Source: CBDBLK01 sp965215445
GTDB lineage: Bacteria; Bdellovibrionota; Bacteriovoracia; Bacteriovoracales; Bacteriovoracaceae
Reading direction: 5' to 3'
NCBI GenBank assembly: GCA_965215445.1
Contig: CBDCDT010000002.1
Location: 2,108,001-2,172,000 of the forward strand
DNA length: 64,000 bases
A program made the translations under genes and the position numbers. Below, one piece after another: positions 1-8,512 of the stretch (within the stretch, counting starts at the first letter, position 1; every line of letters starts with the position of its first letter). The notes beneath the pieces were generated by a model. It made no database searches, was not told the origin of the DNA, and worked only from the letters and a program-made list of their open reading frames with translations.

Positions 1-1096
1 CTTCCCCCGCATAGAGCAAGTAGCTTTGGCCACTCGCCATTTGTTTGAAATGTTCAATATTTTTAAAAAATTCTTGCGTGATGGTTTGGGCCGATTTGAC
101 TTCTACAAGTTTTAAGCGGGGTCGGTCTATGAGAAAGTCAATCTCCCGCCCCCTGCGGTCGCGCCAAAAATAGAGTGGCGAACTCTCAGCGCGATTGAAA
201 AAATGTTTTTCCATCTCGGCAAAAACAAAATTTTCAAAGATCGCTCCTCGCAAAGCGTGGGTGGCCATATCTCGGGGAGAGTTTAGGGAGAGAAGATGGC
301 AAAGCACTCCCGTATCGTAAAAATAGATTTTGGGGGCCTTGACCAGACGCTTGTTAAAATTGCGGTAATAAGGCCGCAGCGTTTTGACAATCAGGCCGCT
401 TTCGAGGATGGAGAGCCAGGATTTCACCGTATTTTGAGAAATGCCACAATCGTTGGCAAGAGATTGCAAATTGAGCAATTGCCCCACTCGGGCGGCCAGC
501 ATTTTGACAAAAAGGCCAAACTGCCCCAGGTTGCCGACGTTTTTCACCAACCTGACATCCTTTTGAATATAAGTTTCAATATAGTTTTTAAACCACTTCG
601 AGACGCTCATTTTCTCGGCGTGAAGCTGGGGATAAAACCCCTTGAACGCCAGTTCAAAAAGCGGCCCCTTTTTAATTCCAAAAGAATCCAATTCCCGCAA
701 AGACAGGGGAAGCAGCCGGAGCAGGGAAACCCTGCCGGCCAGGGATTGGGCCATTTTTTCCTCCAACAAAAACTGGTTGGAGCCGGTCAAAATGAATTGC
801 CCCTTTTTGCGCTCTCTATCGACCCAGGTTTGAATATAGGAGAGTAGACTTGGAACCAATTGGGCCTCGTCGATGATCGCCCCGGTCTGGTAAGTCTGGA
901 GAAATCCCCGCGGGTCTTCGCTGGCAAACGCACGGTTGTCCAAATCCTCCAGTGAAACGTATTTTTTGCGCGGGAAGGCCTTACAGGCCAAAGTGGTCTT
1001 GCCCGACTGGCGCGGCCCCAAAATGGCCAATACCGGGTACTCGCGGGCGGCCCTTTTACATTCTTTTGCGAGTGCGCGGGGAATATAATCTGTCAT
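1..1096 (-). CDS. AAA ATPase with DUF4143 domain, 3' end cut by window edge
   Basis: The visible 365 residues begin at ATG 1096 and run off the left edge. Walker A is GPRQSGKT (residues 27-34), Walker B is GAIIDEAQ and a sensor-like TGSN follows. The far part has EIDFLI followed by LVEVKSA, the PD-(D/E)xK-like pattern at the end of DUF4143 proteins. The family couples an N-terminal P-loop ATPase to a nuclease-like C-terminal domain; its function is not established. A near-perfect 35-bp palindrome lies 20 bases upstream. It is one of four divergent members in this window and is not an obvious recent duplicate of the others. The ribosome-binding site is weak (GGGGA close to the ATG). Confidence 0.85.
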   Translation of the reverse strand, partial: MTDYIPRALAKECKRAAREYPVLAILGPRQSGKTTLACKAFPRKKYVSLEDLDNRAFASEDPRGFLQTYQTGAIIDEAQLVPSLLSYIQTWVDRERKKGQFILTGSNQFLLEEKMAQSLAGRVSLLRLLPLSLRELDSFGIKKGPLFELAFKGFYPQLHAEKMSVSKWFKNYIETYIQKDVRLVKNVGNLGQFGLFVKMLAARVGQLLNLQSLANDCGISQNTVKSWLSILESGLIVKTLRPYYRNFNKRLVKAPKIYFYDTGVLCHLLSLNSPRDMATHALRGAIFENFVFAEMEKHFFNRAESSPLYFWRDRRGREIDFLIDRPRLKLVEVKSAQTITQEFFKNIEHFKQMASGQSYLLYAGE

Positions 1097-1116
1097 TTCC
1101 CCAGAATACTCTCAAT

Positions 1117-1151
1117 GGGGCAAATATGCAATCTGATTGCATATCTGCCCC
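1117..1151. promoter_or_regulatory. 35-bp near-perfect palindrome upstream of DUF4143 gene
   Basis: Two 17-base arms (GGGGCAAATATGCAATC and its complement with one mismatch) flank a single central base at 1134. It lies between the stop of the upstream minus-strand gene (1155) and the ATPase start (1096). No T-run follows on the minus strand, so an operator or processing hairpin fits better than an intrinsic terminator. Confidence 0.6.
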
Positions 1152-1154
1152 ACT

Positions 1155-1628
1155 TTATTCCTCGTCCTCGAAATATCCGTGGCAACTGGTATAGAGCGCT
1201 AAAATGGGCACACCACCGAGAACGCGAAAGGGCAGACTGACCGGAACCAGCGATTCAAAGGCCGTGGCCACGGCCATAAAATAGACCACTCCTCCCCAAA
1301 AATTGGCCCAATAACTTTCTCCAAGATATTCCCTGGTCACATGGCCGGCCGGACAGGCGGCCAACAGGCTAACCCCGTAAACCCCCGCCGCCATGAGCGC
1401 TTTTTTTGAGATAAAGGTCGGTGGAATGACCGCCGCCGCCCTGATTTCTTCTGGATTTAATTCCACCTCATCACACTCTTTCAGGCGCACCAGAGTTTGG
1501 TCGGGATCGGCGATTTTGCAGCGGGGTTGCCCCTCTTTATCCAGCAAAATGATGGGTGCTTCGGACAAAATATTTTCCGCATGGACATTGGTTTGAAGGG
1601 CGAGGAAAAAAATGAGAACAAGCCACAT
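1155..1628 (-). CDS. Hypothetical exported/membrane protein
   Basis: 157 residues with an AAGGAGG ribosome-binding site just before ATG 1628. A signal peptide (MWLVLIFFLALQTNVHA) is followed by a short polar region, two or three hydrophobic stretches in the second half (around residues 80-95 and 110-145) and an acidic end. I recognise no family. It probably sits in the inner membrane or is exported. It is transcribed in the same direction as the metalloprotease-like gene upstream, 38 bases away, and the two may share a transcript. Confidence 0.6.
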   Translation of the reverse strand: MWLVLIFFLALQTNVHAENILSEAPIILLDKEGQPRCKIADPDQTLVRLKECDEVELNPEEIRAAAVIPPTFISKKALMAAGVYGVSLLAACPAGHVTREYLGESYWANFWGGVVYFMAVATAFESLVPVSLPFRVLGGVPILALYTSCHGYFEDEE

Positions 1629-1666
1629 AAGGCCTCCTTTTTTTAAAGAGAGTCTTTATGGTTTCT

Positions 1667-2524
1667 CTAAAGGCAATAATTGTCAACCAAAGACTCAAGT
1701 CTGCGATAAGCGCTCGAAGCAGAATCCATCAAATCCAAACGCCGCCGGTGAGTGCTACAGACTTGCTCTTTTTGCTGTTGGTATTCCTTGAGTGCCGCCA
1801 ACGGACAAGGCATGCCGATTCCCTCGGAGACGAGTTGACTCTGCTTTGAATTCAAATAGGGGAGGTCGCCGCTTGCAAGGCCCTCTTTTTCCAATTGATC
1901 TACAAAATCCTGGTAATCCCCTCCCATCTGATAGTACATGGCGGTCACCTTTTCCCGCTCGATATTTCCCGCGGCATCGGTGACGTCCTGGCAATAAACG
2001 TCCCGAAAAAGGCCCTGCATAAGTTCGTAAAAAACCTGGCAGCCCACCACAAAAGCATCGACTTCGCCGCCCTTACCTTCAATAGTGGAGACAATGGTTT
2101 CGAGCGCATTGAGCGGGGAATTTAAGTCGTAGGGGTTTTTTATTTCCTGTCTCACAAAATGGGTCAGTTCGTGGGCCAGGTGAACCGCCGCCCGGGAAAG
2201 ATTCACTCTGCGGTCGAGAAAAATGGTGACTCTGTGCTGAGTGAGATTCTGGATCGGGTTTTGGGGATTAAATCTAAAGGCAAAATCGTTGGCGATGGCC
2301 GAGAAGTCTCCGGGCCGAATCACGTCCAAAAGACTCCCCCCCATCCCGAGGGCCTTGTCGTGGGCCTTGGCGATCAAGTGCTTGCCGGTAGATGAAACCG
2401 ACAGGGTTTGCAAAACGTCGAGTACCGTCCACCGTCTCGCCCCCTCTTGAGGTTGGGAAAAGGCCGGCACCAAGGCCAGCAAGAGAACCGTCCAAATAAT
2501 CAAAGATGATTTCAGGCCGCGCAT
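1667..2524 (-). CDS. Putative exported zinc metallopeptidase (HELTH)
   Basis: The preferred start is the ATG at 2524, preceded by GGTGAG and giving a clean signal peptide (MRGLKSSLIIWTVLLLALVPAFS). Longer starts up to 2551 are possible. The mature part has HLAHELTHF, a gluzincin-type HExxH motif, and about 45 residues later GGEVDAF, a candidate third metal ligand. The peptidase call rests on this motif and on secretion; the rest of the protein is unrecognised. The C-terminal part is helical and charged, with four cysteines. Substrate unknown; the site of action is likely periplasmic. Confidence 0.6.
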   Translation of the reverse strand: MRGLKSSLIIWTVLLLALVPAFSQPQEGARRWTVLDVLQTLSVSSTGKHLIAKAHDKALGMGGSLLDVIRPGDFSAIANDFAFRFNPQNPIQNLTQHRVTIFLDRRVNLSRAAVHLAHELTHFVRQEIKNPYDLNSPLNALETIVSTIEGKGGEVDAFVVGCQVFYELMQGLFRDVYCQDVTDAAGNIEREKVTAMYYQMGGDYQDFVDQLEKEGLASGDLPYLNSKQSQLVSEGIGMPCPLAALKEYQQQKEQVCSTHRRRLDLMDSASSAYRRLESLVDNYCL

Positions 2525-2568
2525 AAATCTCACCATACCTTGGCCCATCAAATAAGGTCAAGGAATTA

Positions 2569-3279
2569 ATGCAATGCATTTTTTCCAAAGGCGTACCGGA
2601 AAAATTTACAGACTGGAACAAAAAATGTTGGATTCTGCGAAAAAATCGCCCTATGATGGGGCCTTTAAAAAGGGCGCAAGCTTTGAACACTATCAATACA
2701 TTGGCCATTTTCACACTGCTTTGGAGCACTCCCGTTTTTGCCGGTTTTTTTCAGGACTGCCCAGGCACCGTCAGGAGCATTTTTAAAAAACTGCGCTCGG
2801 GCGATACTCCCAACACCTCCTGGACACCAAAACTGAGGTTCTCACCTCTCAGCTCAAAGGGATTTATCGGATTTATGACGATGGGTAATGTGATCGCCTC
2901 CTGTCATCGGGGCACGGAAAGCATTACCGAAGGTGAAACATTTCGTTTTCACTCCATTGAAGGCGGCCTGGGAGTGCCAACCATCACCTCACTTGCCCAG
3001 GCCATGGGAATGACCTCGGCATTTGCAGGATTTACCACTTCAAAACGCCCTCACCTCTTCGCCTCTCTCAAGGCCTTAAGTCTGCAACTCCCGGTAGGTG
3101 TCAGCACTTACTACCTGTGCAGGGCCTTGGCGCGCCAGACCTACCGTCCGGGCCAGAGCGATCAGGGGCCAGAAAAACTCCTCTGCGAACAAGGCGAACT
3201 GGCGGTCATGACCGCTCAAGGTGAGATTCAGTGTTTGAGTCGAGAGGAAGCGGAAGCTCTATTAAACAATTTAAAATGA
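2569..3279 (+). CDS. Hypothetical exported protein
   Basis: 236 residues from ATG 2569, which has AAGGA five bases upstream. An internal ATG at 2653 would give a more conventional signal peptide (about 29 residues ending PVFAG). The mature region has cysteines around FFQDCPG, IASCHRG, YLCRAL, LLCEQG and IQCLSR, suggesting disulfides outside the cytoplasm, and a central hydrophobic glycine/alanine-rich stretch. No family recognised. It is divergent from the metallopeptidase gene with only 44 bases between starts, so promoters must overlap. Confidence 0.55.
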   Translation: MQCIFSKGVPEKFTDWNKKCWILRKNRPMMGPLKRAQALNTINTLAIFTLLWSTPVFAGFFQDCPGTVRSIFKKLRSGDTPNTSWTPKLRFSPLSSKGFIGFMTMGNVIASCHRGTESITEGETFRFHSIEGGLGVPTITSLAQAMGMTSAFAGFTTSKRPHLFASLKALSLQLPVGVSTYYLCRALARQTYRPGQSDQGPEKLLCEQGELAVMTAQGEIQCLSREEAEALLNNLK

Positions 3280-3347
3280 CTACTCACCACTCCAACGAAA
3301 AACTGCGATAAAAGCAAAATTAAAGTGAGGATCGCTTTTCAAAACCC

Positions 3348-3376
3348 TTGCCAAAGCTTTTTTTGGCCAATAAAGT
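3348..3376 (+). promoter_or_regulatory. Possible sigma70-type promoter
   Basis: TTGCCA at 3348-3353, then 17 bases, then TAAAGT at 3371-3376, ahead of the GTG start at 3410. This is pattern matching only. Confidence 0.3.
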
Positions 3377-3409
3377 TTTAAAATCAGGCGATTATAAGGA
3401 GGTATTGTC

Positions 3410-4012
3410 GTGAAATATCTGATTTTTTTACTTTTATCTTTTCCCGTTTTCTCCCAAGAAGAAACCCATCGCGAACTCTATACCTACCAAACCACTGGAA
3501 AAACGGTGAGAGGCGAGGCCCTCTACCAGGTGTCAATACACAAACACCTGTTCCTTCCCGCTTTGGAGGCCGCTTTAAGTGAAACCGGCGCAGTCAAAAT
3601 CGTCTCCTTGAAGATACAGAGAACTCCTTATATTGGCCGGAAAACTTCCAAAAACCAGCAAGCGCACAGCATGGCCTTTCGGGTGAATGTCGGAGCGACG
3701 GCGTATATGTTTTTTAACATGAACCTGCTGGTGGATGGCACTTTTTATCGAGACGTAAGTTGTTCCTTAAAAATTGACCAAAACGACACCCGCAAGCATC
3801 ATCGCACCCATCACCAACTTGCGGTTTCCCTGTGCAATCACTCCGAACTCGATTTTGACTTGGAAATTTTATCTTTGGATTATGGAAATTTTGAGGAAAC
3901 GCGGCCATTCACCATCCAGGCCGCAAAATATCTGTGCCAAAACAAGGTGCGCGTGGCCGGCGAAGCTTGCCGGAAATGGCGGGAAGTGCCCAACATCCAC
4001 GTTAAATTTTAA
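3410..4012 (+). CDS. Hypothetical exported protein
   Basis: 200 residues starting at GTG 3410, fixed by an AAGGAGG site seven bases upstream. The signal peptide (MKYLIFLLLSFPVFSQ) is cleaved after SQ or nearby. The mature protein alternates short polar beta-like segments and has four cysteines in its C-terminal half, so it is probably a disulfide-bonded periplasmic or surface protein. No family recognised. It ends 12 bases before the beta-barrel gene, so the two are likely co-transcribed and may act together at the outer membrane. Confidence 0.65.
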   Translation: MKYLIFLLLSFPVFSQEETHRELYTYQTTGKTVRGEALYQVSIHKHLFLPALEAALSETGAVKIVSLKIQRTPYIGRKTSKNQQAHSMAFRVNVGATAYMFFNMNLLVDGTFYRDVSCSLKIDQNDTRKHHRTHHQLAVSLCNHSELDFDLEILSLDYGNFEETRPFTIQAAKYLCQNKVRVAGEACRKWREVPNIHVKF

Positions 4013-4024
4013 AAGGAGTTTTCC

Positions 4025-4789
4025 ATGCAAGTTTTCACCAACATCCTCTTTGCCTTGAGCTTGATCGTCCACGCCCAGGCCCAAAACCATGAGGACGCTC
4101 AAAACGCCGAAGAAGTAAGGCGACTGCAAAACCGGCTCTCGGAGAGCAGTCATCAGGGCCTGTACATAACTTACGAGGCCGGCCAGTTCTTCTTTCCCTC
4201 CCATCTCAATCCCCAAATCAATTTTACCGTGGGAAACAATATTGCCGGCAATATCCCCGCAGAATACCAAAGAGACTTAAACCAGTTTGGTGTCGGCATG
4301 GGTCTGCGCAAAGTTTTGACAGAAAAAATGGGCATCCGCTACCAGGGGGGATACAAGTGGATGCGCTTGAGTTTTAACGACTCTGTCGATTACGGCAGCA
4401 TGGAATTTGCTCCCGCCACATCGACGCTGGATGGAACCCTCAATACGGAAGGCCCCCACGGAGGTGTCTTCCTGGACTTTCAACTGGGAGATTCCGACGA
4501 TTTTTTCTACGTCGGCTCCAGCGTGGGTTACGTCAAGGCGAGAAACAGGTACTCCTATTTCGGGACCCATGATGCCACACTGGACGCCACCGATCGGACG
4601 CGAATGCATTCCTTTGAGACGGGATTTATATTCCGAATGGGAAGGCGCACGGGATTCCGCATGGCCTATGAACTCTCCCGCCTAAACAGCTTGGAGTACA
4701 CCACCACCAGTGGTAGCAATTTAGCTTTTAATTTGAGCAACACGCATACGTTTAAGATGGGGTTTGTCCACTTCTTCCGCAAAAGATAA
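4025..4789 (+). CDS. Putative outer-membrane beta-barrel protein
   Basis: 254 residues preceded by AAAAGGAG. The signal peptide ends near AQAQ (residue 20). After a short charged stretch the protein shows alternating hydrophobic/aromatic strands separated by polar turns (for example YITYEAGQFFF, GVGMGLRKV, GIRYQGGYKWMRLSF, FYVGSSVGYV), ending in TFKMGFVHFF plus three basic residues. Size and pattern fit a small 8- to 10-stranded OmpA/OmpW-like barrel. No enzyme motif. It follows the 3410-4012 exported protein in a probable two-gene operon and converges with the RCC1 gene. Confidence 0.65.
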   Translation: MQVFTNILFALSLIVHAQAQNHEDAQNAEEVRRLQNRLSESSHQGLYITYEAGQFFFPSHLNPQINFTVGNNIAGNIPAEYQRDLNQFGVGMGLRKVLTEKMGIRYQGGYKWMRLSFNDSVDYGSMEFAPATSTLDGTLNTEGPHGGVFLDFQLGDSDDFFYVGSSVGYVKARNRYSYFGTHDATLDATDRTRMHSFETGFIFRMGRRTGFRMAYELSRLNSLEYTTTSGSNLAFNLSNTHTFKMGFVHFFRKR

Positions 4790-4804
4790 GGCCTGAGAGT
4801 CTTT

Positions 4805-7066
4805 TTAATTGAGGTTGACTCGGGGAAGATTGTCCCCCATCTCGTCGGCATCATCGCCTCGGTGATGGGTTTTGGCCACTCCGGTATAACCCCAACATGA
4901 AAGCGAATCGTCGTCGAGGATGGCACAGGTGGTGTAATAACTGGCCGCGACCGCCTGAGCGGTGCGGTTTGTTCCAAGGTTTACGGCAATATGCCCACCC
5001 CGAATTTCAGTGGTTCCGTCTCCCAACTGGCCAGAAGCATTGTATCCCCAGCAGGTCAGTGAATCGTCGTCCAGAATAACACAGGTATGGAAATGGCCGG
5101 AACTCAACGCCTTGGCGGTATTTGATCCCAAATTGACGGCGGCGGGAGCATCCCGATTAGCGCCGCTTCCGTCACCCAATTGATTGGAGCTATTATATCC
5201 CCAGCACGAAAGTGAGTCGTCATCCAAAATGGCACAAGTGTGACTTCCCCCGACACTGACTGCTTTGGCGGTATTGCTTCCCAAGCTGATCGCAGTGGGA
5301 ACCAGTCGCTGAGTTGTGGTTCCATCTCCCAATTGGCCAAAGACATTGCGCCCCCAGCAGGAAAGCGAATCGTTGTCCAGAATAACACAGGTATGCCTGT
5401 TGCCGGCACTCAACGCCTTGGCGGTATTGGATCCCAAACCAATTGCCGTGGGAGCAGGTCGATCATCAGTGCTATTGTCCCCCAGTTGGCCGGATTCATT
5501 ACTACCCCAACAACTTAAAGAATCGTCATTCAGGATGACACAAGTGTGGAAAGCACCGGTGCTCAACATTTTGACCGTATTTCCCGAGAGATTAATCGCC
5601 GTGGGAACAGATTTACCCGCGAGCGTATTGTCTCCCAATTGGCCATGTTCATTATTTCCCCAGCAGCTAAGAGTGTCGTCACTCAAGACGGCACAAGTGT
5701 GGGCGTTGCCAACGGAAACTTGCTTGGCGGTCAGCACTCCCAGGTTAACGGCAACGGGGTCATCGCTATTGGAAGTGTTTCCATTTCCCAATTGGCCGGA
5801 TTGATTGTTGCCCCAACACGAAAGCGAATCATCGTCCAATATCACACAAGTGTGGTTGTTTCCAACACCGGTCGCCTTGGCGGTTGCCGTCCCCAGGTCA
5901 ACTGCGGTGGGAACATCCCGGTAAACTGGCGCTCCATACCCCAATTGTCCGAAACTATTGCTGCCCCAGCATTTTAGAGCACTGTTGTCCAGAGTGGCAC
6001 AAACATGATCTCTTCCCACGCTTATTGTCCTGACACTTCTCCCACTCCCCAACATAACGGCGATGGGACTGGAACGATCGGTAGTGCTTCCATCCCCCAA
6101 TTGGCCAAAGCCGTTGTCTCCCCAACACGAAAGTGAGTCGTCATCCAAAACGGCACAAGTGTGATTTTTTCCCACGCTAACCACTTTGGCGGTGTTGCTT
6201 CCAAGATTTACGGCAGTCGGTTCGTCTTTATCCACAGTGGTTCCATCTCCCAACTGGCCAGCGCCGTTGTATCCCCAACATGAAAGCGAATCATCGTCCA
6301 ATATGGCGCAAGTGTGCCTGTTCCTGGCACTAATAAATTTGGCGGTATTGGTTCCCAAACTAATGCTGGTGGGAGCGCGGCGGTCAGTGGTGCTGTTGTC
6401 CCCCAACTGGCCATAATCGTTGTCTCCCCAACACGAAAGCGAATCGTCGTCGAGGATGGCACAGGTGTGGTTTTCTCCGGTACTGATGAATTTAACCGTA
6501 TTTCCCCCCAAAGTGATAGTGGTGGGGGAAGCTTTATCCGCAAGGGTATTGTCTCCCAACTGGCCAAAACCGTTGTGTCCCCAGCACCTGAGAGTATCGT
6601 CGTCCAATACGGCACAAGTGTGATTTCCTCCCACACTCACCGCCTTGGCGGTTCGTCCCGCCCCCAAATCAACGGCAACCGGAGTGGATTCTTCACCGCC
6701 GGCGGTACCGCTTCCCAACTGGCCAAAGCGATTGCTACCCCAGCAGGCGAGGGAATTGTCGTTTAATATCGCGCAAGTGTGGTTGTCGCCGGTCACAATG
6801 GACTCTGCTTCCAAGTCATTGGCCAGTTCAACCGCAGTGGGAACAGCACTATCGGCAAAAGTTCCATCCCCCAAGACGCCCTCGCTATTGCTGCCCCAAC
6901 ATTTGAGAGAATCGTCGTCCAGCACGGCACAGGTGTGAGCACTTCCCGCACTGACAAATTGGGCGGTCACGACACGTCCCCTGCTCGGAGCAGGCCCCTT
7001 GTCATCGTCTCCGCAAGAAAAAACCAGTAAGGAAATAAAAAAGAGAAAAAATTTAAAAAGCCTCAT
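4805..7066 (-). CDS. Lipoprotein with 14 RCC1-type repeats
   Basis: About 753 residues from ATG 7066 (a TTG at 7075 is also in frame). A signal peptide with lipobox LVFSC (Cys18) is followed from about residue 35 by 14 repeats of about 51 residues. Each carries the core HTCA(I/V)LDDDSLxCWG and GQLGDG, the RCC1/alpha-tubulin-suppressor signature. Fourteen is twice seven, matching two complete seven-bladed propellers. Nearly every repeat has two cysteines nine residues apart, positioned for disulfides in an exported protein. Likely a surface or periplasmic binding scaffold; ligand unknown. It converges with the beta-barrel gene. Confidence 0.85.
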   Translation of the reverse strand: MRLFKFFLFFISLLVFSCGDDDKGPAPSRGRVVTAQFVSAGSAHTCAVLDDDSLKCWGSNSEGVLGDGTFADSAVPTAVELANDLEAESIVTGDNHTCAILNDNSLACWGSNRFGQLGSGTAGGEESTPVAVDLGAGRTAKAVSVGGNHTCAVLDDDTLRCWGHNGFGQLGDNTLADKASPTTITLGGNTVKFISTGENHTCAILDDDSLSCWGDNDYGQLGDNSTTDRRAPTSISLGTNTAKFISARNRHTCAILDDDSLSCWGYNGAGQLGDGTTVDKDEPTAVNLGSNTAKVVSVGKNHTCAVLDDDSLSCWGDNGFGQLGDGSTTDRSSPIAVMLGSGRSVRTISVGRDHVCATLDNSALKCWGSNSFGQLGYGAPVYRDVPTAVDLGTATAKATGVGNNHTCVILDDDSLSCWGNNQSGQLGNGNTSNSDDPVAVNLGVLTAKQVSVGNAHTCAVLSDDTLSCWGNNEHGQLGDNTLAGKSVPTAINLSGNTVKMLSTGAFHTCVILNDDSLSCWGSNESGQLGDNSTDDRPAPTAIGLGSNTAKALSAGNRHTCVILDNDSLSCWGRNVFGQLGDGTTTQRLVPTAISLGSNTAKAVSVGGSHTCAILDDDSLSCWGYNSSNQLGDGSGANRDAPAAVNLGSNTAKALSSGHFHTCVILDDDSLTCWGYNASGQLGDGTTEIRGGHIAVNLGTNRTAQAVAASYYTTCAILDDDSLSCWGYTGVAKTHHRGDDADEMGDNLPRVNLN

Positions 7067-7146
7067 GCTTAACAATCTAAATGAAAAAATTTCCCTTAAG
7101 TACCGAGAAAACTTTTCCCATACAGAAATAAGTAGAATAGTTTTTT

Positions 7147-7716
7147 TTAGTCAAAATCCGGCGCGGAACGGTCGATATTCTGGGCGTACATCAGCATATC
7201 CATCACCTCTCGGGCGCAGCCACGGCCTGCGGACTTGGCGGTGATATAGTCCACCAGTTCCCGCACTTCCGCCGCCGCCTCCGGGCAGGTGGCCGAAAAT
7301 CCCGCTTTTTTGAGCAGGGGAATGTCGAAAAGTTCGTCACCCATGTAGAGAATCTCTTCTGCCTTATACCCTTGAGACATGAGATCGAGGAAGGGTTCGC
7401 GCTTGTCGTAGTTGCCCTGATAGATAAAGTCCAGGTGCAGGCCTTCGTCGAAGCGCTTTTTGATAAAAGGGCTGTCTCCGGCGGTGATTACCCCCACTTT
7501 CAGGCCCGCCCCAATCAGCATGCGCATACCCTGGCCGTCGGGAACGAAAGTGCTGCGGTTCCAATCCGCATCGGGGCCTTCCCAGCGCAAGGTTCCGTCG
7601 GTCAAAATGCCGTCGATATCGAAAGCGCAAACTTTGATTTTTTCCAATTTGCCAGCAAACTTTCGCGCCTCTGTTTTGAGATCGCGCCAGCGATGAAAAG
7701 TGGCCAGGTCAAACAC
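7147..7716 (-). CDS. kdsC: 3-deoxy-D-manno-octulosonate 8-phosphate phosphatase (HAD family)
   Basis: 189 residues from GTG 7716, chosen because GAAGGAG sits just upstream inside the end of kdsA; longer in-frame versions only read through kdsA out of frame. HAD motifs are clear: FDIDGILTDG (nucleophile Asp and acid/base Asp), GVITAGDS (motif II), a lysine in the KREPF region, and GDELFD (motif IV). KdsC removes phosphate from Kdo-8-P to give Kdo for lipid A-core assembly in the cytoplasm. It overlaps kdsA by 8 bases, implying translational coupling as the last gene of kdsB-pyrG-kdsA-kdsC. Confidence 0.93.
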   Translation of the reverse strand: MFDLATFHRWRDLKTEARKFAGKLEKIKVCAFDIDGILTDGTLRWEGPDADWNRSTFVPDGQGMRMLIGAGLKVGVITAGDSPFIKKRFDEGLHLDFIYQGNYDKREPFLDLMSQGYKAEEILYMGDELFDIPLLKKAGFSATCPEAAAEVRELVDYITAKSAGRGCAREVMDMLMYAQNIDRSAPDFD

Positions 7717-8512
7717 GATTAACTCCTTCAAAAATACCCAAAAGTTCTTCCACCAAAGGCCTGACTTGCGCCAGGGGCAGGCAGGTGCTGGCGTCACTTT
7801 TGGCCTTGTCCGGGTCGGGATGGGCCTCCATAAATACGCCGTCTGCCCCGGCGGCCACCGCCGCGCGGGCGAGGGTGGGGATAAACTCGCGCTTGCCCCC
7901 ACTGGTTTTGCCCAGCCCCCCCGGGCGCTGGACACAGTGGGTGGCATCGTGAATCGCCCGCACTCCCAACGACTTCATAATTTGAAAGGAGGCCATATCC
8001 ACCACCAAATTGTTGTAACCAAAACAACTTCCCCGCTCGGTGAGCAAAAGCTGTTCTTTGGGAAGAAAAGGCGCCACCTTGTCCACCACATTGCCCATAT
8101 CTTGCGGGGCCAAAAACTGGCCCTTCTTGATTTTCAAAATGCGGCCATGTTCCCGACACGCTTTGGCCCCCGCCACCACCAGGTCGGTCTGGCGGCACAA
8201 AAAGGCCGGGATTTGCAAAATATCACAAACCGCCGCCACTTCGCCCGCTTGTTCGGGCAAATGAAAGTCCGTGAGCACGGGAAGGCCAGTGCGCGCTTTA
8301 ACTTCCCCTAAAATGGCAAGGCCCTGCTCCATGCCCGGGCCTCTGAAGGAATCCAGGGAACTGCGGTTGGCCTTGTCAAAACTACCCTTAAAGGTGAGTT
8401 GTACCCGTTCGCCCAATGGGGCCAGCGCCTCTTTTAAAAAACCCGCCACTTCCAGGGCAAACTCTCGGCCTTCCAAAACACAAGGCCCACAAAAAATCAG
8501 TAGTGGTTTCAC
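7709..8512 (-). CDS. kdsA: 2-dehydro-3-deoxyphosphooctonate aldolase (Kdo-8-P synthase)
   Basis: 267 residues, the usual length. It condenses phosphoenolpyruvate with arabinose 5-phosphate. Family motifs: CGPCVLEG near residues 8-15, FKGSFDKANRSS, FRGPG, TDFHLPEQ, IPAFLCRQTDL and KKGQFLAP. The cysteine in GPCVLEG, where Escherichia coli KdsA has asparagine, is the hallmark of the metal-dependent class; that assignment is inference from one residue. The start overlaps the pyrG stop by 4 bases (ATGA), and its own end carries the ribosome-binding site of kdsC. Confidence 0.95.
   Translation of the reverse strand: MKPLLIFCGPCVLEGREFALEVAGFLKEALAPLGERVQLTFKGSFDKANRSSLDSFRGPGMEQGLAILGEVKARTGLPVLTDFHLPEQAGEVAAVCDILQIPAFLCRQTDLVVAGAKACREHGRILKIKKGQFLAPQDMGNVVDKVAPFLPKEQLLLTERGSCFGYNNLVVDMASFQIMKSLGVRAIHDATHCVQRPGGLGKTSGGKREFIPTLARAAVAAGADGVFMEAHPDPDKAKSDASTCLPLAQVRPLVEELLGIFEGVNRV

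Noticed and set aside
5240..6766. Several plus-strand frames with repeated residues
   Set aside because: They are complements of the RCC1 repeats; periodicity comes from the real minus-strand gene.
7717..7947. N-terminal extension of KdsC
   Set aside because: It only reads through kdsA out of frame; the GTG at 7716 has a proper ribosome-binding site and gives the family length.
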